Below are positions 10,368 to 24,000 of a DNA stretch of 64,000 nt, piece after piece. A program made the position numbers and the translations under genes. The DNA comes from Manis javanica (taxonomy: Eukaryota > Chordata > Mammalia > Pholidota > Manidae). How positions within the stretch are numbered: position 1 is the first letter of the stretch; the number at the start of each line of letters is the position of its first letter. The notes beneath the pieces are model-generated. The model ran no database searches, was not told where the DNA came from, and was given only the letters and a program-made list of their open reading frames with translations. Location: positions 164,087,401-164,151,400 of the forward strand of contig NC_133158.1 of the NCBI RefSeq assembly GCF_040802235.1, in the 5' to 3' direction.

Positions 10368-13300
10368 TTGGTAACCACGAACCTAAAGCCTGCAATGGCA
10401 ATACATACATATCTTTCAATAATCAACCAAAATGTAAATGGACTGAATGCACCAATCAAAAGACACAGAGTAATAGAATGGATAAAAAAGCAAGACCCAT
10501 CTATATGCTGCTTACAAGAGACTCACTTCAAACACAAACACATGCACAGATTAAAAGTCAAGGGATGGAGAAAGGTATTTCATGCAAATAACAGAGAGAA
10601 AAAAGCAGGTGTTACAATACTAGTATCAAAGTAGACTTCAAAATAAAGAAAGTAACAAGAGATAAAGAAGGATATTAAATAATGGTAAAGAGCTCAGTTC
10701 AACAAGAGGATATAACCATTATAAACATATATGCACCCAATACAGAAGCACCAATATATGTGAAACAAATACTAACAGAATTAAAGGAGGAAATAGAATG
10801 CAATTCATTCATTTTGGGAGACTTCAACACACCACTCACTCCAAAGGACAGATCCACCAGACAGAAAATAAGTAAGGACACAGAGGCACTGAACAACACA
10901 CTAGAACAGAGGGACCTAATAGACATCTATAGAACTCTACACCCAAAAGCAACAGGACACACATTCTTCTCAAGTACACATGGAAAATTCTCCAGAATAG
11001 ACCACATACTAGGCCACAAAAAGAGCCTCAGTAAATTCCAAAAGACTGAAATCCTACCAACCAATTTTTCAGACCACAAAGGTATAAAACTAGAAATAAA
11101 TTGAACAAAGAAAGCAAAAAGGTTCACAAGCACATGGAGGCTTAACAACATGCTCCTAAATAATCAATGGATCAACGATGAAATTAAAATGGAGATCCAG
11201 CAATATATAGAAACAAATGACAACAACACAAAGCCCCAACTTCTGTGGGACGCAGCAAAAGCAGTCTTAAGAGGAAAGTATATAGCAATCCAGGCATATT
11301 TAAAGAAGGAAGAACAATCCCAAATGAATAGTCTAATGTCACAATTATCAAAATTACAAAAAGAAGAACAAATGAGGCCTAAGGTCAGCAGATGGTGGGA
11401 CATACTAAAGATCAGGGAAGAAATAAATAAAATCGAGAAGAATAAAACAATAGAAAAAAATCAATGAAACCCAGAGCTCGTTCTTCGAGAAAATAAACAA
11501 AATAGATAAGCCTCTAGCCAGAATTACTAAGAGAAAAAGAGAGTCAACACACATCAACAGAATCAGAAACGAGACAGGAAAAATCATGACGGACCCCACA
11601 GAAGTACAAAGAATTATTCGAGACTACTATGAAAACCTATATGCTAACAAGCTGGGAAACCTAGGAGAAATGGACAACTTCCTAGAAAAATACAACCTTC
11701 CAAAACTGACCCAGAAAGAAACAGAAAATCTAAACAGACCAATTACCAGCAACGAAATTGAATCGGTAATCAAAAAACTACCCAAGGACAAAACCCCCAG
11801 GCCAGATGGATTTCCTCAGAATTTTATCAGACATACAGAGAAGACATAATACTCATTCTCCTTAAAGTTTCCAAAAAAATAGAAGAGGAGGGAATACCTC
11901 CAAACTCATTCTATGAAGCCAACATCACCCTAATACCCAAACCAGGCAAAGAACCCACCAAAAAAGAAAACTACAGACCAATATCCCTGATAAACGTAGA
12001 TGCAACAATACTCAACAAAATATTAGCAAACCAAATTAAAAAATACATCAAGAGGATCATACACCATGACCAAGTGGTATTCATCACAGGGATGCAAGGA
12101 TGGTACAACATTCGAAAATCCATCAACATCATCCACCACATCAACAAAAAGGACAAAAACCACATGATCTTCTCCATAGGTGCTGAAAAAGCATTCGACA
12201 AATTCAACATCCATTCATGATAAAAACTCTCAACAAATGGGCATAGAGGGCAAGTACCTCAACATAATAAAGGCCATATATGATAAACCCACAGCTAACA
12301 TCATACTGAACAATGAGAGGCTGAAAGCGTTTCCTCTGAGATTGGGATCAAGACAGGGATGCCCACTCTCCCCACTGTTATTCAACATGGTACTGGAGGT
12401 CCTAGCCATGGCAATTAGACAAAACAAAGAAATACAAGGAATCCAGATTGGTAAAAAAGAAGTCAAACTGTCACTATTTGCAGATGACATGGTATTGTAC
12501 ATAACAAACCCTAAATACTCCACTGCAAAACTACTAGAACTAATATCGGTATTAGCAAAGTTGCAGGATACAAAATTAACACACAGAAATCTGTAGCTTT
12601 CCTACACACTAACAATGAACTAATAGAGAAATCAGGAAAACAATTTCATTCACAAAAGCATCAAAAAGAACAAAATACCTAGGAATAAATATAACCAAGG
12701 AAGTCAAAGACCTATACCCTGAAAACAGCAAGACACTCTTAACAGAAATTAAAGAGGGCTCTAACAAATGGAAACTCATCCATGCTCCTGGCTAGGAAGA
12801 ATTAATATCGTCAAAATGGCCATCCTGCCCAAAGCAATATACAGATTCGATGCAATCCCTATCAAATTACCAACAGCATTCTTCAATGAACTGGAACAAA
12901 TAGTTCAAAAATTCATATGGAAACACCAAAGACCCCAAATAGCCGAAGCAATCCTGAGAAGGAGGAATGGAGTCGGGGGGATCTCGCTCCCCAAATTCAA
13001 GTACTACTACAAAGCCACAGTAATCAAGACAATTTGGTACTGGCACAAGAACAGAGCCACAGACCAGTGGAACAGAATAGAGACTCCAGACATTAACCCA
13101 AACATATATGGCCAATTAATATACGATAAAGGAGCCAAGGACATACAATGGGGAAATGACAGTCTCTTCAAGAGATGGTGCTGGCAAAACTGGACAGATA
13201 CATGTAAGAGAATGAAACTGGATCACTGTCTAACCCCATACACAAAAGTAAACTCCAAATGGATCAAAGACCTGAACATAAGTCATGAAACCATAAAACT

Positions 13301-14090
13301 CTTAGAAAAAAACATAGGCAAAAATCTCATGGACATAAACATGAGTGACTTCTTCATGAACATATCTCCCTGGGCAAGGGAAACAAAGGCAAAAATGAAC
13401 AAGTGGGATTATACCAAGCTAAAAAGCTTCTGTACAGCAAAGAACACCATCAATAGAACAAAAAGGTATCCTACAGTATCGGAGAATATATTCATAAATG
13501 ACAGATCTGATAAAGGATTGATATCCAAAATATATAAAGAGCTCACATGCCTCAACGAACAAAAAGCAAAGAATCCAATTAAAGAATGGGCAGAGGAGCT
13601 GAACAGACAGTTCTCTAAAGAAAAAATCCAGATGGCTAACAGGCACATGAAAAGATGCTCCACATCACTAATCATCAGAGAAATGCAAATTAAAACCACA
13701 ATGAGATATCCCCTCACACCAGTAAGGATCGCCATCTTCAAAAAGACAAACAACAACAAATGTTGGCGAGGTTGTGGAGAAAGGGGAACCCTCTTACACT
13801 GCTGGTGGGAATGTAAATTAGTTCAACCATTGTGGAAAGCAGTATGGAGGTTCCTCAGAATGCTCAAAATAGAAATACGACTTGGCCCAGGAATTCCACT
13901 TCTAGGAATTTACCCTAAGAATGCAGCACTCCAGTTTGAAAAAGACAGATGCATCCCTATGTTTATCACCACACTATTTACAATAGCCAAGATATGGAAG
14001 CAACCTAAATGTCCATCAGTAGATGAATGGATAAAGATGTGGTACAAAAGATGTGGTACATATACACAATGGAATATTCCTCAGCCTTAA
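10368..14090 (+). pseudogene. L1 ORF2 (endonuclease and reverse transcriptase), multiply frameshifted
   Basis: Open pieces follow one another in different frames: 10368-10634 and 10682-11104 (apurinic-type endonuclease), 11150-11849, 12180-12596 (reverse transcriptase with the FADD catalytic block near 12474) and 12768-14090 (rest of RT, then the C-terminal segment with a [18 protein letters not shown] cysteine motif). At least five frameshifts or stops separate them, so no complete polyprotein can be made. Confidence 0.88.
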
Positions 14091-14557
14091 GAAGAAAACA
14101 GATCCTACCATTCACAACAACACCTTTAGAGGGTGTTATGCTCAGTGAAATAAGCCAGGCAGAGAAAGACAAGTACCAAATGATTTCACTCATATATGGA
14201 GTATAAGAACAAAGGAAAACTGAAGGAACAAAACAGCAGCAGAATCACAGAACCCAAGAATGGGCTAATAGTTACCAAATGGAATGGGACTGGGGAGGAT
14301 GTGGGGGAAGGGAGGGATAAGGGCTGGGAAAAAGAAAGAGGGCATTCCAATTAGCATGTACAGTGCGTGCGGGGCCTGGGGAGGGCTGTGCAACACAGAG
14401 AAGACAAGTAGTGATTTTACAGCATCTTACTATGCAGATGGACAGTGACTGTGAAGGGGAATGTAGGGGGGACTCAGTGAAGGGGGGAGCCTAGTAAACA
14501 ATGTTCTTCATGTAATTGTAGATTAATGATAACTAAATAAACATAAAAAAACTTATC

Positions 14558-15590
14558 AAAAAAAAGAGCTCACACACCTCAACAAACAAAAAGCAAATAA
14601 TCCAATTAAAAAACGGGCAGAGGATCTGAACAGATACTTCTCCAAAGAAATTCAGATGGCCAACAGGCACATGAAAAGATGCTCCACATCTCTAATCATG
14701 AGAGAAATGCAAATTAAAACCACAATGAGATACGACCTCACAGTAGTAAGGATGGCCACCATCCAAAAGACAAACTACAACAAATGTTGGTGAGGTTGTG
14801 GAGAAAAGGGAACCCTCCTACACTGCTGGTGGGAATATAAATTAGTTCAACCATTGTATAAAGCAGTATGGAGGTTCCTCAAAGAACTAAAAACAGAAAT
14901 ACCATTTGACCCAGAAATTCCACTCGTAGGAATTTACCCTAAGAATGCAGGAGCCCAATTTGAAAAGACATTATGCACCCCTATGTTGGCTGCAGCACTT
15001 TTTACAACAGCCAAGAAATGGAAGCAACCTAAGTGTCCATCAGCAGATGAATGGGTTAAGAAGATGTGGTACATATACACAATGGCGTATTATTCAGCCA
15101 TAAGAAGAAACAATTCCTACCATTTGCAACAACATGGATGGAGCTAGAGGGTATTATGCTCAGTGAAATAAGCTAGGTGGACAAAGACAACTATCAAATG
15201 ATTCTCTCGTCTGTGGAGTATAAGAACAAAGAAAAAAACTGAAGGAACAAAACAGCAGCAGACTCACAGAGCCCAAGAATGGACTAACAGTTACCAAAGG
15301 GAAAGGGACTGGGGAGGATGGGTGGGAAGGGAGGGATAAGGGGAAAAAGGCGCATTATGATTAGCACACATAATGTTGGTGGATGGCACAGGGAAGGCAG
15401 TATAGCACAGAGAAGACAAGTAATGATTCTACAGCATCTTACTACGTTGATGGACAGTGACTGTAATGGGGTATGTGCGGGGGACTTGATAATGGGGGGA
15501 ATCTAGTAACCACAGTGTTGTTCATGTAAGTGTAGATTAACGACACCAAAATAAATAAATAAATAAAAATAAGAAATACAAGAGAAGAAA
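14558..15590 (+). mobile_element. L1 3' fragment, right piece of the split older L1
   Basis: It continues the fragment at 8058-8187 through the C-terminal ORF2 segment (short open frame 14854-15147), a G-rich 3' UTR and a tail of aaataaataaataaataaa repeats that ends near 15590. The second target-site copy is at its left edge. Confidence 0.85.
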
Positions 15591-15599
15591 AAAAAAAAC

Positions 15600-16984
15600 C
15601 CCAAACAAACTTAGGTTCCTTAATTTATCACTGATAAATTTAAAATGCATATACTACCTGATTCTGATTCTTAAAGTACAAGGGGACGAACAGATAAAAT
15701 TGAGAAATCACTAATATCTGAGTGACTGCTTATTAAGCATTTGTCTGTCAACCCACGTTTAAGTTCATGCAAGTTATGGGAAAATAATTACACAATACTA
15801 TCAAATACTTACAATTTTTCTTAACCATATTTGACCTTTTAATGTCTAAGAATATATTTTCAGGGATCTTACTAGGAATAACACGGTTAAAAAGTATGAT
15901 AAATATGCACACACAAAAAAATACAGGCCAATCATTAACATATTCTTCTCCATACGTAACACCATAAAACTTTGTTTTCCTTTTTAAAGCAGTAATACAT
16001 CCGGTCTAAAGCAAGGCTAAAGTGATAGCGATCTCAATTTCAGGATATATAAGCTCAAATTTATAAAAATGTCCAAGCTAAAACATTCCTACTTCTTTCC
16101 AGTCTTAGTATACTGACTAGAAAATGCATATGCCTAATTGACTCGGGGTAGTTTTACACATCAGTAGGACTCAGAATTACACGAAGCATCCCTTTCCATG
16201 CAGAGGTCCCAATCAACAGGAGACAGGGACTGAGGGAACGACTACACAAAACATCACTTTTGTTTTAGCATCCTCTACTGGTGGTTTCCAAAAACAGCAA
16301 GTAGAAATGGTGCAAATAACAGAAAAATATGTACCTGCTATTCTATCTAAAGTAAAGTAATCAGATTGTGGTCATTAGTAGCTAGAATGCGTTCCTCAAA
16401 AAAAAAAAAAAAAAAAAAAGATAAGGAAACCACATACAGAGTATAAGTGGAAAATGAGAAGACAGATTTTTTTTAAATTTAACAAGCAAAGCATTACATT
16501 ATAAATGGTAAAAAATGATTTAAGCAATTCAAAATCCACTCCTTTATTATATGACTAACATCATTACCGTCAAGTTACTACATAAGGTTTGATGCTTTGG
16601 CTAAACCATGCTCACTTGGTTTACGCCTGTTAAGTTACATTACTTGATGTCCCATTAATATCCTACACTGCAGATATATTCCAGAAAGGAAATTGAAAAT
16701 GTTTTACTGCAGGCTTAGCAGTAAAATCTGCATATCTTATTTTAAAATGAACAAAAAACTATTTACATACAAAATAGCATAAAGTATCTCTAGGACTATC
16801 TATCACTCTATATACAACACTCACCCTGTCATTAAAAAGACTTAAGAGATAACATTTTCCAAGCAGTTCTCTCCAGTAAACAGCTGCAACTTAAAAATAT
16901 GATCTCATTGCTAAGAAATATTAACCAGCACCTATTCTAAGGTTTCATAACACAATGGTGTATTTTAATTCGAATGGCGAATTT
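15600..16984. other. Unique AT-rich sequence, no gene seen
   Basis: There is no convincing exon, reading frame or recognised repeat. It contains an A-homopolymer of about 20 at 16398-16419. It forms the left flank of the CpG island. Confidence 0.5.
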
Positions 16985-18110
16985 TAATTCGCCCCTGAGA
17001 TAAGCAGAAATGCAAACAACTTACGCAAATCAAGAAACACTGCAGCTGCAGCGCGAGCAGCGGACCGAGCGTCCGTGGGTCCGTCCGCCCCTTCCTCTAC
17101 CCGCCTTCCACCCGAGACCGAGCGCGCCATCCAAGCTCCATTACCCGGTGCAGCGCTCCGCGCGTCTGGCCCAGGTAACAACTTCCCCAGAAGCCCACAG
17201 AGAAGACAGGCGTCCGCACAGAGCCCCAACCCGGCGCAGAAAAACATCCCTCCCCGGGGAGGGGATCTGTCTGTGGTGCTTCCCGGTCTCCGAGACCAGG
17301 TAACTCCACAAAGGCGCCCGCAGCCCCAGCTCGCCTCCGCTCAAGGTCTCTCCGCGGGGGCAAGTAGGTGCCCGCTCGTGACCCGAGTCCCCGACCGCCG
17401 CGCCAGCTCCCCACGGAACGTGCGCGGCTCTCACGGGAGTCGCCTCGCCGGGGCCCGAGGTGCAGGGAGGGGTCCCGCTTCTCTCCATTCCGCCGGCGCG
17501 CCTCGCCAGGCGGTCACTTCGCCGCCGCCGGCCCAGCGCGCAAGAGCGACACGCATCCCGCAGCCGCCTCCGCACGTATTCCGCAGCCCGAGCCCGGCGG
17601 GTCCAAGCCGCGGGGCCCGAGCGAGAGGACCTTGTGTCCGACCTGCGCCAGGCACAAGTTGGTTCCCACGCGCGCGGGAGCCTCCGCGCTAAGGTGGGGT
17701 AACACGGAGCGGGCTGAGTTCCGGAGGAGGGGCCTAGGGGCAAGATAGTGGGGTGCGTGCGGAACAAAGCAAAGGGCCGCTCCCCCCGGGACCAGAGAAG
17801 GGGCCGGCCGCGCGCAGCACGGCTCCCCCGCCCTCACCCCCGGGGCGCCCGGGCGCCGGCTCCCCCGGACTCCGCCGCTCCCTGGTCCACCCGCTGCTCA
17901 CCGTTATGGCGCCGCGGACTCTCCTGCTTTCTGCGCTGACGCCTGGGGTCGTCCACCTGCTCCTCCTCGCGTCCTTCGAAAAGTTCCAGTCAGGTCCGCC
18001 GACTTTCGCCGCCCTGCGCCTGGCTTGCGACGTCGCGGCTTTACGTCATCACGTTCCTTACACCTAGAACCGCTCGTTCTACGGCAGCAACCTTGTTGCT
18101 AAGGAGACGG
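16985..18110. promoter_or_regulatory. CpG island, probable bidirectional promoter
   Basis: A sharp change from AT-rich DNA to more than 1 kb rich in C, G and undepleted CpG. Stop-free frames occur on both strands, as expected from base composition rather than coding. Donor-like sites point both ways. On plus these are cccag/gtaaca near 17173 and accag/gtaact near 17299. On minus they are atttgc/gtaagt at 17025 and ataacg/gtgagc near 17904. Upstream-type motifs sit at the right edge: a CRE-like ttacgtcatc (18041-18050), a GTTGCTAAGGAGAC word close to the RFX X-box (18095-18108) and a gccaatc CCAAT word (about 18116). It lies 8 kb upstream of the ACAD11 exons. ACAD11 and UBA5 are divergently arranged in other mammals, but I could not find the first coding exon of either, so the owner is unproven. 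Confidence 0.7.
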
Positions 18111-18212
18111 TTTGCGCCAATCCTGGAAGCCGCTGAGTTTGAATGGAGGGGCAAGGGAAAAGTTTCCCTCAGGTGTCGTGAATTCGGGGAGACTTCATTG
18201 AAAATAATAAAA

Positions 18213-18478
18213 CATTACTGAGAAAGGGTGGGTGGGGAAGAAGGGAGAAGGGAAAGAAAGGGCATTACGATTTGCGCACATAATATAGAGGGGTGGGGGA
18301 GGGTACGGGGAAGGGAAGGCAGTACAGCACAGAGAAGACAAGTAGTGACTATAGCATCTTACTACTACCCTGATGGGCAGTGACTGTAACCGGGTATGTG
18401 GTGAGGACTTGATAATGGGGGAATCTAGTAACCGTCAGGTTGCTCATATAACTATATTAATGATACAAAAACAAAAAT
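18213..18478 (+). mobile_element. L1 3' UTR fragment
   Basis: The G-rich tract, the words tacagcacagagaagacaagtag and actgtaaccgggtatgtggtg, and the ending gatacaaaaacaaaaat match the 3' UTRs at 14290-14550 and 15310-15560. It is a very short 5'-truncated insertion directly abutting the next L1. Confidence 0.85.
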
Positions 18479-21005
18479 ACGTCAAGAGGATCATACACCA
18501 TGATCAATTGGGATTTATCTCAGGGATGCAAGGATGGTACAACATTTGAAAATCCATCAATGTCATCCACCACATCAACAAAAAGGACAAAAACGACACG
18601 ATCATTTCCATAGATGCTGAAAAAGCATTCGACAAGATTCAACATCCATTCATGATAAAAAATCTCAACAAAATGAGTATACAGGGCAAGTACCGCAACG
18701 TAATAAAGGCCATATATGATAAACCCACAGCCAATATCATACTTAACAGCGAGAAGCTGAAAGCTTTTCCTCTAAGATCGGGAGCAAGACAAGGATGCCC
18801 ACTCCTCCCACTTCATTCAGCATAGTACTGGAGGTCCTAGCCAGGGCAATCAGACAAAACAAAGAAATAAAAGGCATCCAGATTGGTAAGGAAGAAGTCA
18901 AATTGTCACTGTTTGCAGATGACATGATATTGTACATAAAAAACTCTAAGCAACCCTCACAGGGCTAGTAACATGGGGCTGAACTAATATCTGAATTCAG
19001 CAAAGCTGCAGAATACAAAATTAATACACAGAAATCTGTTGCATTCCTATACACTTAATGATGAACTAGCAGAGAAATCAGGAAAACAATTCCATTCACA
19101 ATTGCATCAAAAAGAATAAAATACCTAGGAATACAACTAAAGAAGGAAGTGAAAGACCTATACCCTGAAAACTACAAGACACCGATGAGAGAAATTAAAG
19201 AAGAAACCAATAAATGGAAACACATCCTGTGCTCTTGGATAGGAAGAATTAATATTGTCAAAATGGCCATCCTGCCTAAAGCAATCTACAGATTCAATGC
19301 AATCCCTATCAAATTACCAACAGCATTCTTAAATTAACTGGAACAAACAGTTTTAAAATTCATATGGAACCACAAAAGACCCTGAATAGCCAAAGCAATC
19401 CTGAGAAGGAAGAATAAAAGACCCTGAATAGCCAAAGCAATCCTGAGAAGGAAGAATAAAGCAGGGGGGATCTCGCTACCCACCTTCAAGCTCTACTACA
19501 AAGCCACAGTAATCAAGACAATTTGGTACTGGCACAAGAACAGACCCACAGACCAGTGGAACAGAATAGAGAATCCAGATATTAACCCAAGCATATATGA
19601 TCAATGAATATACGATAAAGGAGCCATGAATGTACAATGGGGAAATGACAGCCTCTTCAACAGCTAGTGTTGGCAAAACTGAACAGCTACATGTAAGGGA
19701 ATGGAACTGGATCATTGTCTAACCCCATACACAAAAGGAAATTCAAAATGGATCAAAGACCTGAATGTAAGTCATGAAACCATAAAACTCTCAGAAAAAA
19801 ACATAGGCAAAAATCTCTTGGATATAAACATGAGCAACTCCTTCATGAACATATCTCCCCAGGCAAGGGAAACAAAAGCAAAAATGAACAAGTGGGACTC
19901 TATCAAGCTGAAAAGCTTCTGTACAGCAAAAGACACCATCAATAGAACAAAAGGGCATCCTACAGTATGGCATATCTGATAAAGGGTTGGCATCCAAAAT
20001 ATATAAAGAGCTCACACACCTCAACAAACAAAAAGCAATAATCCAATTAAAAAATGGGCACAGGAGCTGAACAGACAGTCCTCCAAAGAAGAAATTCAGA
20101 TGGCCAACAGGCACATGAAAAGATGCTCCACATTGCAGAGAAATTAAAATTAAAACCACAATGAGATATCACCTCACACCAGTTAAGATGGCCACTGTCC
20201 AAAAGACAAACAACAAATGTTGGTGAGGTTGTGGAGAAAGGGGAACCCTCCTACACTGCTGGTGGGAATATAAATTAGTTCAACCATTGTGGAAAGCAGT
20301 ATGGAGGTTCCTCAAAAAACTCAAAATAGAAATACCATTTGACCCAGGAATTCCACTCCTAGGAATTTACCCTAAGAATGCAGCAGTCCAGTTTGAGAAA
20401 GACATATGCACCCCTATTTTTATCGCAGCACTATTTACAATAGCCAAGAAATGGAAGCAACCTAAGTGTCCATCAGTAGATGAATGGATAAAGACGTGGT
20501 ACATACACACAATGGAATATTATCCAGCCATAAGAAGAAATCAAATCCTACCATTTGCAACAACATTGATGGAGCTAGAAGGTATTATGCTCAGTGAAAT
20601 AAGCCAGGTGGACAAAGACAAGTATCAGTTGATTGCACTCATCTGTGGAGTATAAGAACAAAGAAAAAACTGAAGGAGCAAAACAGCAGCAGACTCTCAG
20701 AACCCAAGAATGAACTAACAGTTACCAAAGGGAAAGGGACTGGGGAGGATGGGTGGAAAGGGAGGGATAAGGGGGAAAATGGGGCATTACGATTAGCACA
20801 CATAATGTACCGGGGTAAGGGGGGCACGGGTATGTACAGAGAAGACAAGTAGTGATTCTATAGCATCTTACTACGCTGATGGACAGTGACTGTAATGGGG
20901 TATGTGGGGAGGACTTCACAATAGGGGGAGCCTAGTAACAATAATGTTGTTCAAGTAATTGTCATTGTACATTAACGGTATCAAAATAAAAATTAGAAAA
21001 AATAT
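18479..21005 (+). mobile_element. 5'-truncated L1 (ORF2 from the RT domain to the 3' end)
   Basis: It begins within the reverse transcriptase region and keeps the FADD block (about 18915), the C-terminal cysteine motif (about 20215-20275), the G-rich 3' UTR and an A-rich end near 20990. The coding part is broken by many stops and frameshifts; the longest open pieces are 19149-19337, 19701-19979 and 20287-20655. A local 42-bp tandem duplication is present at 19374-19457. Confidence 0.88.
19374..19457 (+). repeat. 42-bp tandem duplication inside the L1
   Basis: The unit beginning aaaagaccctgaatagccaa is present twice, head to tail, at 19374-19415 and 19416-19457. The L1s at 12935-12960 and elsewhere have it once, so it is private to this copy. 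Confidence 0.9.
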
Positions 21006-24000
21006 ATATCCTTCATAAAAATATGTAGTTCAGGTGGAAGAAGTGCCTTTTCTTTTTTTACTTACTAAATTATGATACTGATTTTTTAGTTTTTTCTACT
21101 ACTTATCCTAAGGTTTCTTATGGACTAGTCAGTTTCCATTTTTCTGAATGCTGATTGGTAGTTGCTTCAACTTAATTGGGAAGTATGGTGCTTTTTGTAT
21201 TTCTAACAAACATATTCAAACATGATAAAATTCTTCATTTGGAAAAATTGGGGAGTGGCTTAGAAAATTCTGTTTTTAAAATATTATATGACTCAGGTGG
21301 GAATTTTTACATTTGTTTCTGGCCATAAAGACCACATGCATTAAAAACATTTCTGAACATCTATTTTCAAATGCTCTTCCTGTAGCCTGTATATCTTTTA
21401 AATGTTATTACTTTCTCATTCATTTTAACATTTTCTCTACACCTTTATGTCAAATGGACAGATAAAGCATATTTGATTTTTTAAAATATCCGCTGGCTTG
21501 TATGTCAACCCCTTCACAAAAAAAGCCAACAAGTTTGGAACACTGGTATTTGTAAAGCAACAATGACTATTTCAAGTTTATAATGCTTTCAGGTGGTTTG
21601 CCATGAGATGACTTATAACCCTCAAAGGGCGCCAAAGATTATCACAGTCATTCCCTTGTCTCATTAAGATTCTGTATCTTTTCTTTCAAGTAATCACATT
21701 GATGACATCCTGTGACATTTTGTGGATCTCTGTTTGAACTTTGTTGCTGCAGTGACATCCTTGTAACTGATGCAGTCTATGAATGTCATAGGAGGAGCAG
21801 GTCTGTGCATTTTCTTTTTAAATTCTGTCAAATGTGCCAGTCCATGATGGACGCCAACTCCCCACCATCTATTCTTAATTTAAAAAGCCTTCATTGTTGA
21901 GCACATATATTTCTTTGGCAGGCCATATAGAACCATTTCTTCATGTATTTTAATATTGAAACAGAATCTACCAGCTCAATTATGGAGTCACATTAGAAGC
22001 ATCTTGACTTTCATTTGCTCAGCAACAGTTCGTTCAGCAATCATCCCATAGTTTGCAATTTTTACTAATACTTTGTGCTTTGTATCTTCTAAAGGGATTG
22101 ATTTCTAACTAAAGAGAGCATTTTAATGTTTTGCCATTGCTTTATGTGAATTATTCCTCTCCTGCAGTTTCTCTAACAGCATATTCGCTACTAGATAAAA
22201 AATCTCAAAAGTGGCTTCTATCTATGTATAAATATTTAGTAAATGGTTTTAAAATCCTGGACTGAGAATCACACAGCTTTACATATAATCAAAACTAGAG
22301 GCTGTGTTTTTATATTCTGAATTCTTCATTGCAAATAGCTTGCTGATCTTGAGAATTTTGCTCTATCATCTTCTAATATTGCAGAGGAATACTCTACACT
22401 TAAGCCAGTGTTAATCATTAACAATCATGGATGTAGAAAGTTATATGTCAAATAGAATTTTTAAAAAACATTGTAATTTGAAATAATTTGGAGTTTAGAG
22501 AAGGACAGCTAATAAAGAACAAAGAGTCCCCATATACCCTTCAGGCAGCTTCCCCTAATGTTAACATTTATATAACCACTGTGTATTTTTCAAAACTAAA
22601 AATTAATGCTAGTATTGTAAACTACAGACGTTATTTGAATTTCTCAAGTTCTTCCATTATTGTCCTTTTCTTGTTTCAGGATCTAGCCCAGGATACCATG
22701 TTTTAAATTTTAAACTTTAAATATGACCAGAACAGTCAATAGTCAATGCCACATAATAATTTTGTGAAGATTTGTTTAGTTGAACTTATATTATTTGGCG
22801 ATCCTGTTCACCAAGAACAAGTTAACTGCAAAATGCTACAAGATGCTTAAAGCAATGGTTTTCTTAGTCACTCTGTCGTGTGGCATTAGGGTCTCTTCTA
22901 CTGTCCTTGAAATGAAGCAGTCTGGCTTGTGGACAGAATAAGGTGACAATCTCCACATGTAGACTAAATATTGCAGAGTCTTACTTTTCCTTTTTTAAAG
23001 ATGAGAATTTGAAAGATAAAACTTTAAAATAAAAAAAAATCTTAAAGATAGAAATTTTCAAGTTTCCTTTCTATAGCAAATGTGTCTGCTGAAAGTAGAT
23101 GTCTTGCATACCCCTGGAGTACATGCATCCCGTTTAGAGAACACTGTCCCGAATTGTAGTCAGGCCTCTTTGGTTATTCAGAGAATTTACCCAAAGCCCT
23201 ACTAATATTAGTAAGGTCTAAACTAGGAACACTGGACAATTTCAGTTCTTGTTCTCTACTGGCTGATTCATTGAACTCCTGAATGATTGTCAGATTAAGT
23301 AATCTATTAATGTAGTTAGTATATACCAATAAATTTCTCCAGGAATCACTGCTTAAACATCTGTCAACAAATTATTAAACCTTCATATGCCTTTGGCAGG
23401 GTGGTGTAGGAAAGATTTGGGGGTAGGGGCGGATAGCCTTGCAATACCCCTTCAGTAACACCAAACACTGCCTATACCCCATGTTTGGGCCAGACCTATG
23501 TTTTAACTATTGATACTGACAACTAGATTCCTTGATAAGTATGTCATTCATTTATTGCAAGAATAAATTATGTCATGTGCTGCCTGATCCCTCTTCAAGA
23601 AGAAGGGACCTGTCTGCCAGCTGCTGGGAATGTGCTAGAAGGCCTTTACTGTCAGCCCTCCTTGTGGATTGTCTCAGCTGAAGGAAACCACCTCCCCAGG
23701 CTCCACCTCCTTCCAGGGTAAGCCAGTGTCCAGTGACTGATCAGTCTTCGGGCTATGAAGGCCTGGCCCCTCATCCCATCTTGGGACAACTCTGAGGGTC
23801 CATCCTAGCTTCAGAGCTCCCTGAGGGTGGCCAATGCTTTTGCTGGGAATCCATCACAGCTCAGCTTCTCCCAATGCCCAATCCTCCTTCATTTCCCTTC
23901 CCATCTACAAGAACACTTGCTGATAAACATCCTCTGCTCAAGTCTCAGCTCAGAGTCTACATCCGTGAAAACACACCTGCCACGTCTGCAAATGGCCAAA

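Larger units (their letters stand above)
8188..14557 (+). mobile_element. Full-length L1 (LINE-1), about 6.4 kb, degraded
   Basis: The element starts with a GC-rich 5' UTR whose first bases resemble the 5' end of the two minus-strand L1s in this window (a cgggaagatggcagc word against agccaagatggcagc). It contains ORF1, ORF2, a G-rich 3' UTR and an A-rich tail (14535-14560). The flanks aaaaagctctcacac (8173-8187) and aaaagagctcacac (14558 onwards) look like a slightly diverged target-site duplication inside an older L1. Both ORFs carry frameshifts and stops, so this copy cannot move by itself. Confidence 0.9.

Noticed and set aside
16398..16419. A-homopolymer as the tail of a processed retrocopy
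   Set aside because: No coding or transcript-like sequence lies immediately before it and no flanking duplication was found.
17010..17939. Many long arginine- and proline-rich frames (for example 17075-17692 and 17767-17141) as protein genes
   Set aside because: They are stop-poor because of CpG-island composition, occur on both strands at the same place, and match no family I know.
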